The position numbers and the translations under genes are program-made. This document shows, piece by piece, positions 1-14,800 of a DNA stretch of 64,000 bases. The notes beneath the pieces were generated by a model. The model did not search any database. It was not told the DNA's origin and saw nothing but the letters and a program-made list of their open reading frames with translations. Source of the DNA: Omphiscola glabra (taxonomy: Eukaryota; Mollusca; Gastropoda; Lymnaeidae); NCBI GenBank assembly GCA_964017045.1, contig OZ024809.1, forward strand, positions 13,894,307-13,958,306. Reading direction: 5' to 3'. Position 1 is the first letter of the stretch. Every line of letters starts with the position of its first letter.

Positions 1-104
1 CGGCTCATCACACTAAGAGGGCAGTGTGTTAACTAATATAAAACTCTTTATTCCTTGTAAATAGCCACGGTGTGCCGCACTCTTATAGTACCAGTCAACC
101 TCTC

Positions 105-510
105 CACCATTGCCAGATGGGTTCTCTATCACTGCCACTCAACTTCTCCACCATTGCCAGTTGGGTTCTCTACCACTGCCAATCAAGCTATGTGCCTCTG
201 CCATTTGGGTTCTATACCACTTCCAGACAAGATCTCCATTACTTCCAGACAAGATCTCCATTACTTCCAGACAAGATTTCCACCACTGCCAGTTGGGTTC
301 TCTACCATTGCAAGACAAGATCTCCATTGCTTCTAGACAAGATCTTTTGTACCTCCAGACAAGATCTTCATTACTTCCAGCCAAGATCTCCATTACTCCC
401 AGACAAGACCTTCATTACTTCCAGACAAGATCTCCATTACTTCCAGACAAGATCTTCATTACCTCCAGACAAGACCTCCATTACTTCCAGACAAGATCTA
501 TACCACTGCC
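105..510 (+). repeat. ~21-bp tandem array
   Basis: Degenerate units built on CCAGACAAGATCTCCATTACT, mixed with a related CCACTGCCAGTTGGGTTCTC unit at the left. Imperfect, so older than most arrays here. Confidence 0.85.
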
Positions 511-857
511 GGTCCTGTTGACTTTATTTCCATCTAGTTTTATCATGTTCTTACTAGTTATAATTTTATCAAGAACCCATGTCAGCCGTCTTCCAGACTT
601 TCAAAACAGACTGTTTACACCATTCAACATTCCTTCTATAACCAAGGCCAATCCAAGGTTTCTTACTTATTTTTCACGGAATTCTTTTTTCCTTTTCAAA
701 AAAAACAAAAAAACATCAGAGTTATGTTTTCCTGATAACACCAGTTCTCTCTCCTATTTACCAGGAAACACGCCTATCCCATGAACTCTTCAACTTTAAT
801 CATTTCAAAAGTTACGCCTTCCAGTAGTTCATTAAGTGTGAGTCAGTAGCAAGTATA

Positions 858-1134
858 CAGTGGCGTGCCGGAAAAAGAAGAGGGGGGGGGGGTGTGCAGA
901 ATGGGTGGTCCACCCCGGGTGGAATTTTTTTTCTGTATATGGAGGAGCGTGATTTTCAATAAACCTAGCTTCGCCCCTGAATGTATAGATAAAGTTATCT
1001 CGTTGATAGCGCCAGAGCGTGTCAGGAAAAACTGCGCCCGAACGAAGACTGAAAATGGCGCCCATCAACATATAGAAAAAAGCGCCACCCGGGACCGACC
1101 AGTAATAGGATGATTTTGGCGCCCCTTTTCTTAG
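858..1134 (+). mobile_element. MITE-like GC-rich segment
   Basis: Starts CAGTGGCGTGCCGG and contains GGTCCACCCCGGGTGG, a block found again at about 37850-37865 and, diverged and inverted, near 51730-51745. The right end is not certain. Confidence 0.4.
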
Positions 1135-1395
1135 TGAAGTATGTGAATTTTTATATTTTAATTCTCTATAAAGATCCTATTTAAAGATATTTTTTTTGCG
1201 CTCGGAGTGGAGCCTCCTTTTACTCAGCCCTGCAAACCGGTGTAACTAAGGTGGGCCGGTCCCATATATAATTCGATTTTGTGAAGATGTAAAATGGTAT
1301 TGTTCCGATTGAAACAGCTAATTAAGTTTATTTGTGTAGATGTCTCAATTGTAAAGAACATTTGGTGTACTTTTCAAGTTCTTTTTTTTTTGTGT

Positions 1396-2067
1396 GTACT
1401 TCTTGCCACACCTAAGTGATGGATCTGCCCATTTTAAAGACAACGTACTTCTTGCAACACCTAGGCGATGGATCTGCCCATTTTAAAGACAACGTACTTC
1501 TTGCAACACCTAGGCGATGGATCTGCCCATTTTAAAGACAACGTACTTCTAGCAACACCTAGGCGATGGATCTGCCCATTTAAAGACAACGTACTTCTAG
1601 CAACACCTAGGCGATGGATCTGCCCATTTAAAGACAACGTACTTCTAGCAACACCTAGGCGATGGATCTGCCCATTTAAAGACAACGTACTTCTAGCAAC
1701 ACCTAGGCGATGGATCTGCCCATTTTAAAGACAACGTACTTCTAGCAACACCTAGGCGATGGATCTGCCCATTTTAAAGACAACGTACTTCTAGCCACAC
1801 CTAGGCGATGGATCTGCCCATTTAAAGACAACGTACTTCTAGCCACACCTAGGCGATGGATCTGCCCATTTAAAGACAACGTACTTCTAGCCACACCTAG
1901 GCGATGGATCTGCCCATTTAAAGACAACGTACTTCTAGCCACACCTAGGCGATGGATCTGCCCATTTAAAGACAACGTACTTCTAGCCACACCTAGGCGA
2001 TGGATCTGCCCATTTAAAGACAACGTACTTCTAGCCACACCTAGGCGATGGATCTGCCCATCTAAAG
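1396..2067 (+). repeat. 47-49-bp tandem array, ~14 copies
   Basis: The unit contains ACACCTAGGCGATGGATCTG and CCCATTTAAAGACAACGTAC. Two sub-blocks differ by AGCAACACC versus AGCCACACC. It is flanked on both sides by a short ATATATAATTCG motif. Confidence 0.95.
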
Positions 2068-2588
2068 CCAATATATAATTCGCCTTATTGGACGCACTTG
2101 ATGGCTAAAAACGAACACATAAGGCTTTCTGTTAAAAGAATATTTTAAAACAGTGCTTCTCAAACTTTTCAATTTGATGCACCCTCAGGAATAATTAATC
2201 TTGTGGCATGGAAAACTGATTTTTAAATAATTTTTTTTTTTTTTAAACTGATATTGTTTTTCCACGCCCTCTTATGTATTTTTCGAGGCTGGCTTAGCCA
2301 CACGTCTGCTGGGATTTTTTTCATTCTTTGTTTTACACCAAAACCGCATGTCCACATGCACTTGACCATTTCTCAACCTAGGCCCTATTCTTTGACATTT
2401 ACTGGTGGTCTTGATTCATTGCATTCATTTAACCCTCAAGGAATCGAAGAGGTGTAACCTACTTAATGACATGCTCGTGATCGGCGTTTGTACACCATGA
2501 CCTACTTAGATATTCAGGTGAATTTTCGTACAAATTTAAATAACCTACTCAACATTATCATTTCCCAGCTGTTTTCATCCATTTCGAC

Positions 2589-2751
2589 CAGTGGTTCACC
2601 CCTTCCTAATGTCGCGACCCTTTAATACAGTTCATCAGTGTTGTGGTGATCCCCATAAACTTCATAAATATGTGTTTTCCACTGGTCTTAGGCCTGTTTA
2701 AGGGTTTTTCGACCCCCAAAGGGATCGGTACCCACAGACTGGGAACCACTG
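2589..2751 (+). mobile_element. SPIN-like hAT MITE, diverged copy
   Basis: Begins CAGTGGTTC and ends GAACCACTG, with internal blocks CTTCCTAATGTCGCGACCC and TTTCGACCCCCAAAGGG shared with the four other family copies. Flanking 8-bp duplications are atttcgac and atttagac (7 of 8). It is 50 bp from exon 5 of the α2-like gene. Confidence 0.8.
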
Positions 2752-2800
2752 ATTTAGACCAACATAACTTAAAAACACAACATGTGTACAATATACTTAC

Positions 2801-2845
2801 GGGAATTCCGTTGACACCTGGAAATCCGGGAACTCCCATTTTGCC
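2801..2845 (-). CDS. COL4A2: COL4A2-like exon 5 (5 Gly-X-Y triplets)
   Basis: 45 bp, phase 0, acceptor TTTTCCACAG, donor GTAAGTATAT, encoding [15 protein letters not shown]. It matches the 45-bp exon 59308-59352 of the α1-like gene in length and order. Later exons lie past the left edge. Confidence 0.93.
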
Positions 2846-5800
2846 CTGTGGAAAAAAAAATATGTAAGAATAATGAAAAGATATATTTTTTTTTTTTAAA
2901 ATCGAAGTTGAAAAAAAAAATTTAGGAGAACTAATTTGCACTTTTGGAAGGATGGGAAGGCTGTGTGGGGTGTGTTCGTAGAAATGATGCAGTTTTAAGA
3001 AAAATTGACGTTGCTGTTGTTGTTGTTGTCGTTGTTGCTGTTTTGGTTGTTGTTTTTAACGAAAATAAAGAACGGTAACACAACAATAAAGGGGGGGGGG
3101 TAATAACGTGCACTTTTGTAACTGGGACTCGGAGCTAATTAATCTGCTGAAGGAATAAAATGGGTCGCGTGTACCCTGATATTGCTAAGTTTTTTTTTAA
3201 AAAGTGTCCGATTTTACATTCCGATATCTTATACCTACCCAGTGTGTCGTAGAAAGGAACGCCCTCTTACACCCTCTTACACCCTAAACACCCCCCCCAC
3301 CCCAAGCCCCCACCCCGATTTATTTCAAGACGGTTAGCTTCAAATATCACTCCATATACGGCAGTGTCGGTGCCCAGGCCAGTCCCACTGCTAACTCTGT
3401 TATTTTGATAGACTGGCGGAAGCCTTACGCCTTTACAATCCACCCACAAAATAAATGAGTTGATCAACTGCTGAGGCGCCTACATCTTGAGTATATTGGA
3501 TTGATATGTCACTAGCACTTAGTAACCGGCTGCAGTTATTATACACTGTGGGTCCAAGGATTACCACAAAAAAAAAAAAAGGAGTCAGTTTCTCATTTTC
3601 TATAATATATGCTGTCCTTTAAACAATAGGTCTATAGACAGTCCTTTAAACAATAGGTCTATAGACAGTCCTTTAAACAATAGGTCTATAGACAGTCCTT
3701 TAAACAATAGGTCTATAGACAGTCCTTTAAACAATAGGTCTATAGACAGTCCTTTAAACAATAGGTCTATAGACAGTCCTTTAAACAATAGGTCTATACA
3801 CAGTCCTTTAAACAATAGGTCTATAGACAGTCCTTTAAACAATAGGTCTATAGACAGTCCTTTAAACAATAGGTCTATAGACAGTCCTTTAAATAATAGG
3901 TCTATAGACAGTCCTACACCCTACCTGCCGGCCTTTTAACAATTGTCCTACACCCTACCTGCCGGCCTTTAAACAATAGGCCTACAGACAGTCCTACGCC
4001 CTACCTGCCGGCCTTTAAAATAGTCCTACAGACAGTCCTACACCCTACCTGCCGGCCTTTAAACAATAGTCCTACAGACAGTCCTACACCCTACCTGCCG
4101 GCCTTTAAACAATAGGCATACAGACAGTCCTACGCCCTACCTGCCGGCCTTTAAACAATAGTCCTACAGACAGTCCTACATCCTACCTGCCAGCCTTTAA
4201 ACAATAGTCCTACGCCCTACCTGCCGGCCTTTAAACAATAGGCCTACAGATAGTCCTACACCCTACCTGCCGGCCTCCCTAAACAATAGTCCTACATCCT
4301 ACCTGCCGGCCTTTAAACAATAGTCCTACACCCTACCTGTCGGCCTTTAAACTATAGTCCTACACCCTACCTGCCAGCCTTTAAACAACAGCCCTACACC
4401 CTACCTGCCGGCCTTTAAACAATAGTCCTACACCCTACCTCCCGGCCTTTAAACAATAGTCCATACCCTACCTTCCGGTCTTAGCAGTTTGTCTTATCAT
4501 TGACTCCAGCACCCGAACCTCTTCACCCACACACCACCAACGGCACACCACCACCTGAACCCCACCATCCGCACCTAACCGCACACTACCAGCCACCCTT
4601 CCTCCGACACCCTGACCCATGCCGTATCACAAAATACCCTCCAAAGCAGCCATATTTCCTCAAAAATAAAAACTCATTTTTTTACCCTGTGTGCTGTGCT
4701 TAGTTTTAAGAGATTGAGGACATGGTAGTTGGGGTTAGGGTGGGAGTGTAGGGTGGATTTGGAAAAAAAAAAAGGGGGGGGGGGGGTCAAAGACTACACG
4801 TACATTCAAGTCATAAACAAACAGAGGAGTCTTTGAGAGGCTTAAATATAAACTCACCACCTTCTTCCAGACCCAGGGAAAAAAATGTAAACAATTTTAT
4901 AAACAAAAGATGCATGAAAGATAGAGCAAGTCTGTGAGATGGGAGTGATGGGGAAAGACCGTGGGAAGTGGGGGGGGGGGGGAGTCGGGCTGCTTGTGCC
5001 AAGTTAAGATAGGGATGTGGGCTGGTTCGGTTATCAGTTGCATTTTATAAATTTAAAAAAAAACAACGATTCTTTAAGTATTGCGTAGCAACCCCGAAAT
5101 TGCTACAGACAACGAAAATATCACCGGCACGGATAATTTTCTTGTAAATAAATAAATGGTTTGTTTTATGGCGTCAATAGCCGGGTCTAATTTTATATAA
5201 TAATAGTTAAACAAGGATCCATAAAAGGTATATCCCGTGACTAGCTGGGGTTCATAACTCGGGGTTTAAGACCCTCTGTACTATAAGATTTGATGAGCAC
5301 AGAAGCGAGACCTGTTATTTACATGTTACTAAGAAACCAGTGTTTTAACACATGAGACATGTTATGTAAATGTTACTAAGAAACCTTTGGGCTTTTTTAC
5401 ATAAGACCTGTTATGTGAGTGGTTCTCAAACTTCCTAATGCCGCGACCCTTCAATACAGTTCCTCATTTTGTGGCAATCTCCAACCACAAAATTATTTTC
5501 GTGGCTACTTCATAACTGTAGAGTATTTGTGTTTTCCGATGGTCTTAGACGACCACTGTGAATGGGTCGTTCGGCCCCCAAAGGGGTCGCGACCCACAGG
5601 TTGAAAACCGCTGTGTTATGTAAATGCTACTAAGAAACCTGTGTTGTTTTTTTTACATGAAACAGATGCTAAACGAGGTTTAAGATAAACACAGAAAGTA
5701 TTTGTGTTTTCCTGAGACTGTTACACACTCGGTTGTACGATTTTGAAGAAGAAAAAAACCTGATATTAGCATTGTTTTGAATTTACAATTTTTACAATAT

Positions 5801-8800
5801 TCAGTGGACTCATTGGGCTCAGCTGGCTCAGTGGACTCAGCTGCCATGGCTCAGTGGACTCAGCTGGCTCCGTGGACTCAGCTGGCTCAATGGACTCAGT
5901 TGGCTCACTGGACTCAGCTGGCTCAGTGGACTCAGCTGGCTCAGTGGGCTCACTGGACTCAGCTGGCTCCGTGGACTCAGCTGGCTCAATGGACTCAGCT
6001 GGCTCAGTGGGCTCAGTTAGTTAACTGAGACATCGCCTTGTCAAGAGATGACATAAGGTCTGGGCGTTGCTGTTTAAGAAAGCACCGGGATGGTTTGTCC
6101 GTGAAAGCTGGGGGTTCAATTCTGGTCTGGGGTGTTGCTTTACAGCATGTCTGCTCAACCGGGGGTTGACATATTCAATTTTTGGTGGTGGGGCGCGGAA
6201 AATATTATTTGGGGTCACGAGTGGGCGTGGGGTGCGGAAATGTTTTGAAATCAAGGGGGGCGACGCTGCAAAAAATAAAAAGGTTAAGAACCACTGCTTT
6301 ACATGTTCAAGGTAAGGTGGTCAAAGTCCCCTGGCCGTCGATTCTATTATACCTTGCCTCCCACCACCCCCGAAGGGTAGAAGCCAAACCCCTCCCCCCC
6401 CCCCGAGGGGTAGAAGCCAACCCCCCCCCCCTTTCCGGGACGTTGTTCAATTCTGCATGATATTAGTATTTCATTCGAGAGTTCCCTATGAGTTATAGGC
6501 ATACAATTATGTTCAGTTTAAACATTGTTAGGACATTGTTGAATATTCAGTAAAGATCTTCATAACACACGGTGACTGGTGCGCTCAAAGGCAATAGCTC
6601 AATAGTTCTTTACATTCTGTCTGCAAATCAGTCTTTCAAATTCAGTGATTGCTTTTTCAAATACCTTAATTTAATTAGGCTTATTGATACATGTAAATAC
6701 ATATATATTTTTTTTTTGTAAATGTAACAAAATTGAAATTCTAGTCGCTGTCTCGGTGGCTGTGCGGTCAAAAATATGTCAAATTTATACAAAAGAAAAT
6801 GTCAAATTTATAAAATTGCCAACAAGAATATGTCAAATTTATACAATTCCCCCCAAAAATATGTCAAATTTATAAAATTCCGAAAAAAGATATATCGAAT
6901 TTAAACAATTCCCCCCAAAAATATGTCAAATTTATAAAATTCCCCCTAAAAATATGTCAAATTTATACAATTCCCCCAAAAATACGTCACATTTATACAA
7001 TTCCCCCCAAAAATATGTCACATTTATAAAATTCCCAACAAAGCCAAGATTTATTTTAATAATTGATTTCGCTTTGTTAATTTTTTCCACTCCCACATTA
7101 ATTTTGTTAACTGGAGAAATTCAAGACCTGATGGGGGATGGTGGTGGGCGGGGGATAAAAGATTTTTACCTTGGTCACCATCGAATCCTTTTGCAGAATT
7201 TGTGTTAAATTTTTATTTCTTTAAAGCCGTATGCTCTGGTGTCATATTAAAAACACCTTTAGCCTATAAATAACAATTAATGACATCATTTTTAGAAAAT
7301 GACCTTCAGAGACCTAATGACCATCAGAGACCTAATGACCATCGGAGACCTAATGACCATCAGAGACCTAATGACCATCAGCGACTTACTGACCATCAGA
7401 GACCTAATGACTATCGGAGACCTAATGACCAGTAGAGAAATAATGACCATCGGAGACCTATTGACCAGTAGAGACATAATGACCATCGGAGACCTATTGA
7501 CCAGTAGAGACATAATGACCATCGGAGACCTATTGACCATCAGAGACCTAATGACCATCGGAGACTTAATGACCAGTAGAGACATAATGACCATCGGAGA
7601 CCTATTGACCATCAGAGACCTAATGACCATCGGAGACTTAATGACCATTAGAGACATAATGACCATTGGAGACCTATTGACCATCAGAGACCTAATGACC
7701 ATCGGAGACCTAATGACCATCTAGACCTACTGACCATCAGAGACCTACTGACCATCAGAGACCTAATGACCATCAGAGACCTAATGACCATCAGAGACCT
7801 AATGACCATCAGAGACCTATTGACCATCAGAGACCTATTGACCATCAGAGACCTATTGACCATCAGAGACCTAATGACCATCAGAGACCTATTGACCATC
7901 AGAGACCTATTGACCAGTAGAGACCTATTGACCATCAGAGACCTAATGACCATCAGAGACCTATTGACCATCAGAGACCTATTGACCATCAGAGACCTAT
8001 TGACCATCAGAGACCTATTGACCATCAGAGACCTATTGACCATCAGAGACCTATTGACCATCAGAGACCTATTGACCATCAGAGACCTATTGACCATCAG
8101 AGACCTATTGACCATCAGAGACCTAATGACCATCAGAGACCTACTGACCATCAGAGACCTACTGACCATCAGAGACCTACTGACCATCAGAGACCTATTG
8201 ACCATCAGAGACCTAATGACCATCAGAGACCTAATGACCATCAGAGACCTAATGACCATCAGAGACCTAATGACCATCAGAGACCTATTGACCATCAGAG
8301 ACCTAATGACCATCAGAGACCTAATGACCATCAGAGACCTATTGACCATCAGAGACCTAATGACCATCAGAGACCTATTGACCATCAGAGACCTACTGAC
8401 CATCAGAGACCTAATGACCATCAGAGACCTAATGACCATCAGAGACCTAATGACCATCAGAGACCTAATGACCATCAGAGACCTATTGACCATCAGAGAC
8501 CTAATGACCATCAGAGACCTATTGACCATCAGAGACCTACTGACCATCAGAGACCTAATGACCATCAGAGACCTAATGACCATCAGAGACCTAATGACCA
8601 TCAGAGACCTATTGATCATCAGAGACCTATTGACCCTCAGAGACCTAATGGCCATCAGAGACCTAATGACCATCAGATACCTATTGACCATCAGAGACCT
8701 ACGAACCAAACGACAAATGGGATCACGGTGTCATTTAATGTATGTTTTTTTCATTCTATTTATAGCACATGAGCTTGAACGTAAAAAAAAAAGTACAGAA

Positions 8801-11800
8801 CTTTCATTTCCCGCATCTTTTTTTTTTTGTCCATTGGTTTGTTTGCTAAATATGTTGACTAACTTCTTTTCGTTGCCCCACAAGTTCACAGCTTATGGTT
8901 AAAATCGATATGCTGAAAAATTCGCACGTATGTTCATACCACCACCACCCCTACCGAAAACCGCCAAAAGCCCCCCATTCCCTTGCCCAAAATTTAAAAA
9001 AACTATTTTCCCCCCTAATTGTGGGTTGTTAATAAATTTTCCCAACCCCCTCTTTTAAAGATGCCCTCCCCCCCCCCCCCCGGGCCGTATTGAACCTGGT
9101 GACAAGAGCAGTAATCGGTTACAGGCGATTTTTTTTTTTGCGGTGGTGAGGGGAGCATAAAGATATCACAGGTATAGTTGACCCACCTGGTTAAACAAAG
9201 ACCATTGGGACAGGTTCCCCCCTATACCTCAAGATGGTCTCCGGAATCATCGTCTAGTTTAACTTCTGCTCATCAATCATTCGGACCGCTGACACAAGCT
9301 CTTCCTACAATTACTATCAAGAAATAGTAATCGAATATGATGATACATCGATACCCATTTTTTGCCGGGCATCCGTCCGTCACGATGTGACGACGGTGTG
9401 GACTTCGCAGGGCGAAATCCACAAGGCCTGGGATTTTTGTCTTTAGGAATATAAGCGTGTTCCATAGACTGCAAGTCGCCTCTCTCCACGTCGCTAGATA
9501 ACCCAAAGGAACATCATATGTGGATGATACATATTGGCAACAGTAGCGTCGCAGGAGATGGAATTTTTCATTGAATTATTTTGATACCCATTGATGCTAC
9601 ATTCATATTAATAGCCCCCCCCCCCCCCCCCAACCCCAAAAAAAAATAATAACTCCCACGGTCTCAAAGGCATTAATCTGACTGGCGCAAACAAGAGCTC
9701 GTCTTGTACGGGCAGTCAAATCTTATTTCAAAATCCTTAACTAAGCATTCTTATAAAACGTCCCCCCTCACAAATGTGAATATTTTAAGCCACACTACAC
9801 AGACGTTCCTATAGCTAGTTTTAAGGACTTCCCCATCACAAAACTAATGTAAAGATTTTAAACCGGCACAGAGGTCTCATCTACCCGGGACTTCTTGCTT
9901 CCCCGTGATGCCGTGACTCAAACTACCTGTCCCGAAAACAAGCCAGGTCATCGTGTTACATAATAATTATGCCTTTAAAAAATTTAAATATTCATTTTAA
10001 AAAAAGAGCGATATTCGCTTGACGTCATAATTTGCCGGAGTAAGAGTTGCTTAGATAACCATGTGAAGGGAGGGTAGAAAATAGTGTCTTGTATCACGGA
10101 TTATCACCTTGGCCTGGAGAGTTTTCAACAATACGGTCTCTGAAGCTCTTATCCACCTGGACAACTGGCCATCCCCATGCAGCAGCGTCATCCCCTTCCC
10201 ATCTCGCGATGCCAGCGTTCATCAAGCAGCAGGCCTGGTGGCGATTGCATAAATTGTTTGGGTCTTTAAACCAGGTCAGATCTATCTAAGCCACGAAAAT
10301 CTTCCAGTCAGCACTGTGCGAGAGGGGTGCACACACCAGCTGCTCGCCCACAGGTAGTACCTACTCCAGACACGGGGAGTGCGCGGCGGGGGGGGGGGGT
10401 GCGATGGCCTACATTCATCACATTACATCGATGGGGTTGTCGATGTTTTCTTTTACTTTAGGGCGTGGCCCCAACGTAATTTTATCATAGGCGAACTCGG
10501 TTTCTATTTTCTCTTCTCCCGATTTTTTTTCCCTTTGGTTGGGGGGGGGGGGCATTAATATAACATAATATGTATGTTCTTTTTAATCCGTCTTCAACTT
10601 GAAAGCTGAATTGAACACGCAATCAATTCAATGATTGCTGAATGACTTCGACGCTCGCAGTCTTTCCCTACATAACTGTTAACATCTTAATCCTACTTTT
10701 AAAGTGAAATGAATGTTTTATCATAATTTTTTTTTTATAAATTAATTTGACACTCATTGATAGTGAACTCTGTGCTGTGCGGTGTTATCTCCCTTTTAAC
10801 AAACTATTCTACAATAATTATTTCCCCTTTGAACGGTCTGATTATTTTAATTCATTTAATTAGTGTATGTTAATTATTTAATATCATTTCTGTAACGGTT
10901 TCGTGTACAGTGTACAGTGTACGTTAATTACTCGGAAGATATTTTAAATTTATAAGTCAAAACGTTTGATTCTTTTTCAAAAAGCGTATTCAGTGGCGTA
11001 GAGAGGGGATGGCATCATGCCCCCGGCGCTACTCACAAAGGGGCGCCAAATGGTATATTTTACTATAATATTGTATGGTTTTCGAATAGGGGGGCGGCGC
11101 TAAAAAGGTATTGGGGGCGCTAAAAAGGTATTGTGCCCCGGGCGCGAGTTATGCTCGCTACGCCACTGAGCGTATTTGAGAGTTGCCGTCCCTGATCTTC
11201 CTTTTTTTTTTTTTTTTAAAGATAAAATAAGAAACGCTTATTTTATTAATCCAAACAAATGGAGATATGTTTTGATCACATTGTAAATATTTATTTTTCA
11301 GCGTTCTCATTAAGTTAACAATTATTCGGAAGCTAGAACATTTTAAAAGACATTCAAGGTATGTCTCAGGCTCAAACAAAATCAGCCATGGCCATTGTGT
11401 ACTTAAAAAGTCTCACTTGTTAAATGACTTAAAGGGGTGATTATTGATTTTTTTAACATCGACATTAAGCACATTCGAGCAGAGACTCCCTTTCCATAAA
11501 TAATAATACTTTGTAAGAATTTTACAAAAGGAATAAATAAGGGCCACCTCCCTTAAGTCACAATTTCTCTCCTAATAGTAATAGTTGGTCCAATATCTGA
11601 CACAGGCAAACTACTTACTTACGGTGTCTGTGATACGGCTATAAATAATTTATTGGATTGAAACAGATACACAATATTTAACAAAGAAATCTTTGTTAAA
11701 GACGCACAATGCGTACAGTGTAGACAAAGCGTCAGTTCACACGATCAAATTGCGCATCAAATTGTTGTATGAACGCACTATTTTGTGCGTGGTTTCTTTT

Positions 11801-14800
11801 TTGGGGGAATTTGATCAAATGGTAATTTGAAAGTTGTGACAAGGCTTCCTACACGAATTGCATTAAATGCTTGAAGGAAAATTTGATCGCGTGAACCGAC
11901 TCTTAAGCAGTTTGAAAGTAATGATTGTCTTCCCCAAAAGTTCTAGAATAGTTGTAAGAATTCTCAAAACCAACGTAGGCATATGACGCTGATACTCTCC
12001 ATCAACTTAATTACATCGCCCCGCAGAAACCACCCGCATCAACCTAACGTCAATTCACACATCAACCCACACACCAACCCACACATCAACCCACAATTCA
12101 ACACACACAACTATCATATATTTGTGTAGATCATTATGAAACACTCCAACAAATGTTTAAGCCTGAGTCAAAGTCTGCTACCGCTGAGTGTGCGTGTCCA
12201 GGTGACGTCATTAAAGTGATATACTATTTTACATATATAAGTATAACATGGAGGACACATTGCAAGACAGCAAAGAATCAATATAATTCACTATGCATCA
12301 AAGTGTGGTGTAATGGCGAGTTCAATAACGCGTAAAATAAAAATTCCCCGATAGATGTGCTAAATGAGATTCTTTTTAAAAAATACCACAGGTGTGTTTA
12401 ATGAGTAATTTTTTTTTTTTAATTTAAAAATTCAGAAATAGCCCCAAATTAAATATGATGTAAAAAATATGCGGTGTACATGGGGTTGGAACATTAGAAT
12501 ATTAATATGGTCCAGGGGCGTGGACAAAGTGTGCGTTGGCATACTTGGGGGAGCGGGGTAGCACTAATTGGGATTCTTATACTTGAATGCATCGTTAGTC
12601 TAGAAATTTTAGTAGATGGGAAGTTCACGCATTGTCACCGCCATTGTTTTGCGGGCTATCACTAGTAGATGGGAAGTTCACACATTGTCACCGCCATTGT
12701 TTAACTAGTTTAATATAATGAAGATGTCGACTTCATTGCCTCACTGAAAGGACCGAAAGCCTCAGCAGAAACCTATTTTTCACCCTCTGGCTCATAACTT
12801 CCATGACTTGATTCCCCGTCTTCCTTCCAAACGCAATTGAGCCATTCTTTTTATTTGAGAAATGGATTTGGCTACCCCTGGATGGCTGGCTTGAGTGTCT
12901 TTAAAAAGACTATAGTTGAAATGTCTTGCGTCAAACAAATTTCTTATTCCAAAATTGTCTCAAATTTAAAATTCGATTCCCTTTAACATTTTCGCAAGCT
13001 TCAGTTGACTTATGTTAATTTTAGCCTCAAGTTTTATTTGTAAATGTTTGCCATTGTCGTATGTGCTTGTCGTATGTGATTGTCGATGGTGATTGTGATT
13101 GTTTCCTGAAGGTAAATCTGAATGTCTCGATGTCTGTGCTTTTGTATACTATGCAATCCGTAGATGCGTGCAATCACCAACGATGTTAGTCACATGCGCC
13201 ATTTTATACACTAACAGCCCTCCCTCACTGGCAGCTCGGGGCAGCGGTACTCCGCACGTCTACTCCTCCCAAAAACCCTTTTCGAACAATTAATTCTATG
13301 CCCGCCCGTGACGAGAGGGGTGTTTGGCGCCCGGAGACATGATTCATTTTAATGAGCCTTCCTTTCTATTTTTTTCTACTCTAAAACCCATTATTTTCAT
13401 CGATAAAATAATATCAAAGCGTATTTCGGCGCAACTAACTAGCCTGGCGCCCAGGGACTTCTTGCCCTCCACCCCCCCCCCCCTTAGCTACGCCTTTGCC
13501 CGCGACTGAACAAATTTCCAGCACGTGTTTCTATATATCTTCAATTCCTCAACACAGTATTCCTCCGCCATGTTACAGGAAGTAAACAGGTTGGAGCTTG
13601 GCCACCATCTGTGAAGGCGATGTTGAACTATTTTATTACGATATCCTTTTTAAATTTAAAAGCAAAAAATTTTAAGGGTGGGGGGGGGGAAGCAAATTTA
13701 GTGGATGGGTGGGTGTTAATCAGATTAGGCTGGACGAAAACGAAAGAGCAGACCGATACAAATTTTCGAGACGACGTGCAGAAGGGGGTGGGTTGGGTCG
13801 AAGTGGGGTGACCGTAAATATGGCAACCACGGCAAGACTCTGCTCTCCGCCAGTTCATCTCAATTCTGCTGACTGCATCAAGATCTGGACAGGCTCGCCG
13901 CCCGCCCCCCCCCCCTTTTTTTTTTTTACACTCCCACTTGCAAGACATAAAATATTCCGCCCCTGAATTCCAGGGGGTGAGAGGTGGCCGGTGTTTACAC
14001 AGCGAGGAGTTAAGCACGCATTTCGTCTGAACCTGGAAGTGTCCACATTTAGCTTCTTGTTCATGTATGATCACTACCCTTTTTTTTTTCCCTCTTCTTA
14101 TATTATGCTTTGGATTTGATTTTTGTTTTTAATCCCGCCAAATTAGTTGAGTTTATAAAATAGACGCTGTTTGAATTTTAATATATATATATATATATTA
14201 TATATATGTACTCCTTTCAATAGAAAATATATATCCTCTCAATAGTAAATTAAACAAACCCTCCGTCGATAATCTGGCTGAATTAAGGCACCGTCTTGGT
14301 TCAACTTTGAAAGTGTTCCCCAAAATAACCTTTGCCCCATTTATGAGTTGATGTTACGCTTTTAACCTAAGTGGAATGGAAGTTATACGCCCATTGTAAT
14401 AGAACGAAGTGTGTTGGGAGCGTAAACTTTTCATAAACATTGTCCTGAATATTAATTTTTAAAAATAACATTTTATTCTTGACATCTTCGTCTGGAAAAA
14501 TGGTTGGGTGAGGTGGTGGGGTGGGGCCTGAGGTTAAAGTTTACAGCTACTTCATGGGGTGGGAGTCATGGGTTAAAGTTGATAGCTACTTCATGGGGTG
14601 GGAGGTCAGAGGTTTAAGTTTACAGCTACTTCATGGGGTGGGGGTCAGAAGTTAAAGTTGGCAGCTACTTCATGGGGTGGGGGTCAGAGGTTAAAGGTTA
14701 TAAGTTATAGAACCAGATTCGCATTTGACATCCCGTTTATTTTCACAATGATTTATTGGCCGATATTAGACGAAAAGCGCCCCCCCCCCCACACACACAC

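Larger units (their letters stand above)
1..2800. other. α2-like intron continuing past the left edge
   Basis: Intron downstream of exon 5 of the minus-strand gene. It holds two minisatellites (about 105-510 and 1396-2067), a MITE-like GC-rich segment (about 858-1134), a possible hAT left end at 2151 (CAGTGCTTCTCAAAC) and a SPIN-like MITE (2589-2751). No other exon was seen. Confidence 0.6.

Noticed and set aside
6110..6135. B-box-like GGGGGTTCAATTC suggesting a tRNA
   Set aside because: No A box upstream and no acceptor stem pairing could be found.
6747..6775. tRNA-derived SINE head (GGTGGCTGTGCGGTCA, A-box-like), also at 23575
   Set aside because: One mismatch to an A box, no B box at the expected distance and no cloverleaf. 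Better explained as part of the shared element arm before the arrays.
7684..8902. 378- and 341-codon ORFs on opposite strands
   Set aside because: They are translations of an 18-bp tandem repeat; there are no splice signals, no start context and no known domain.
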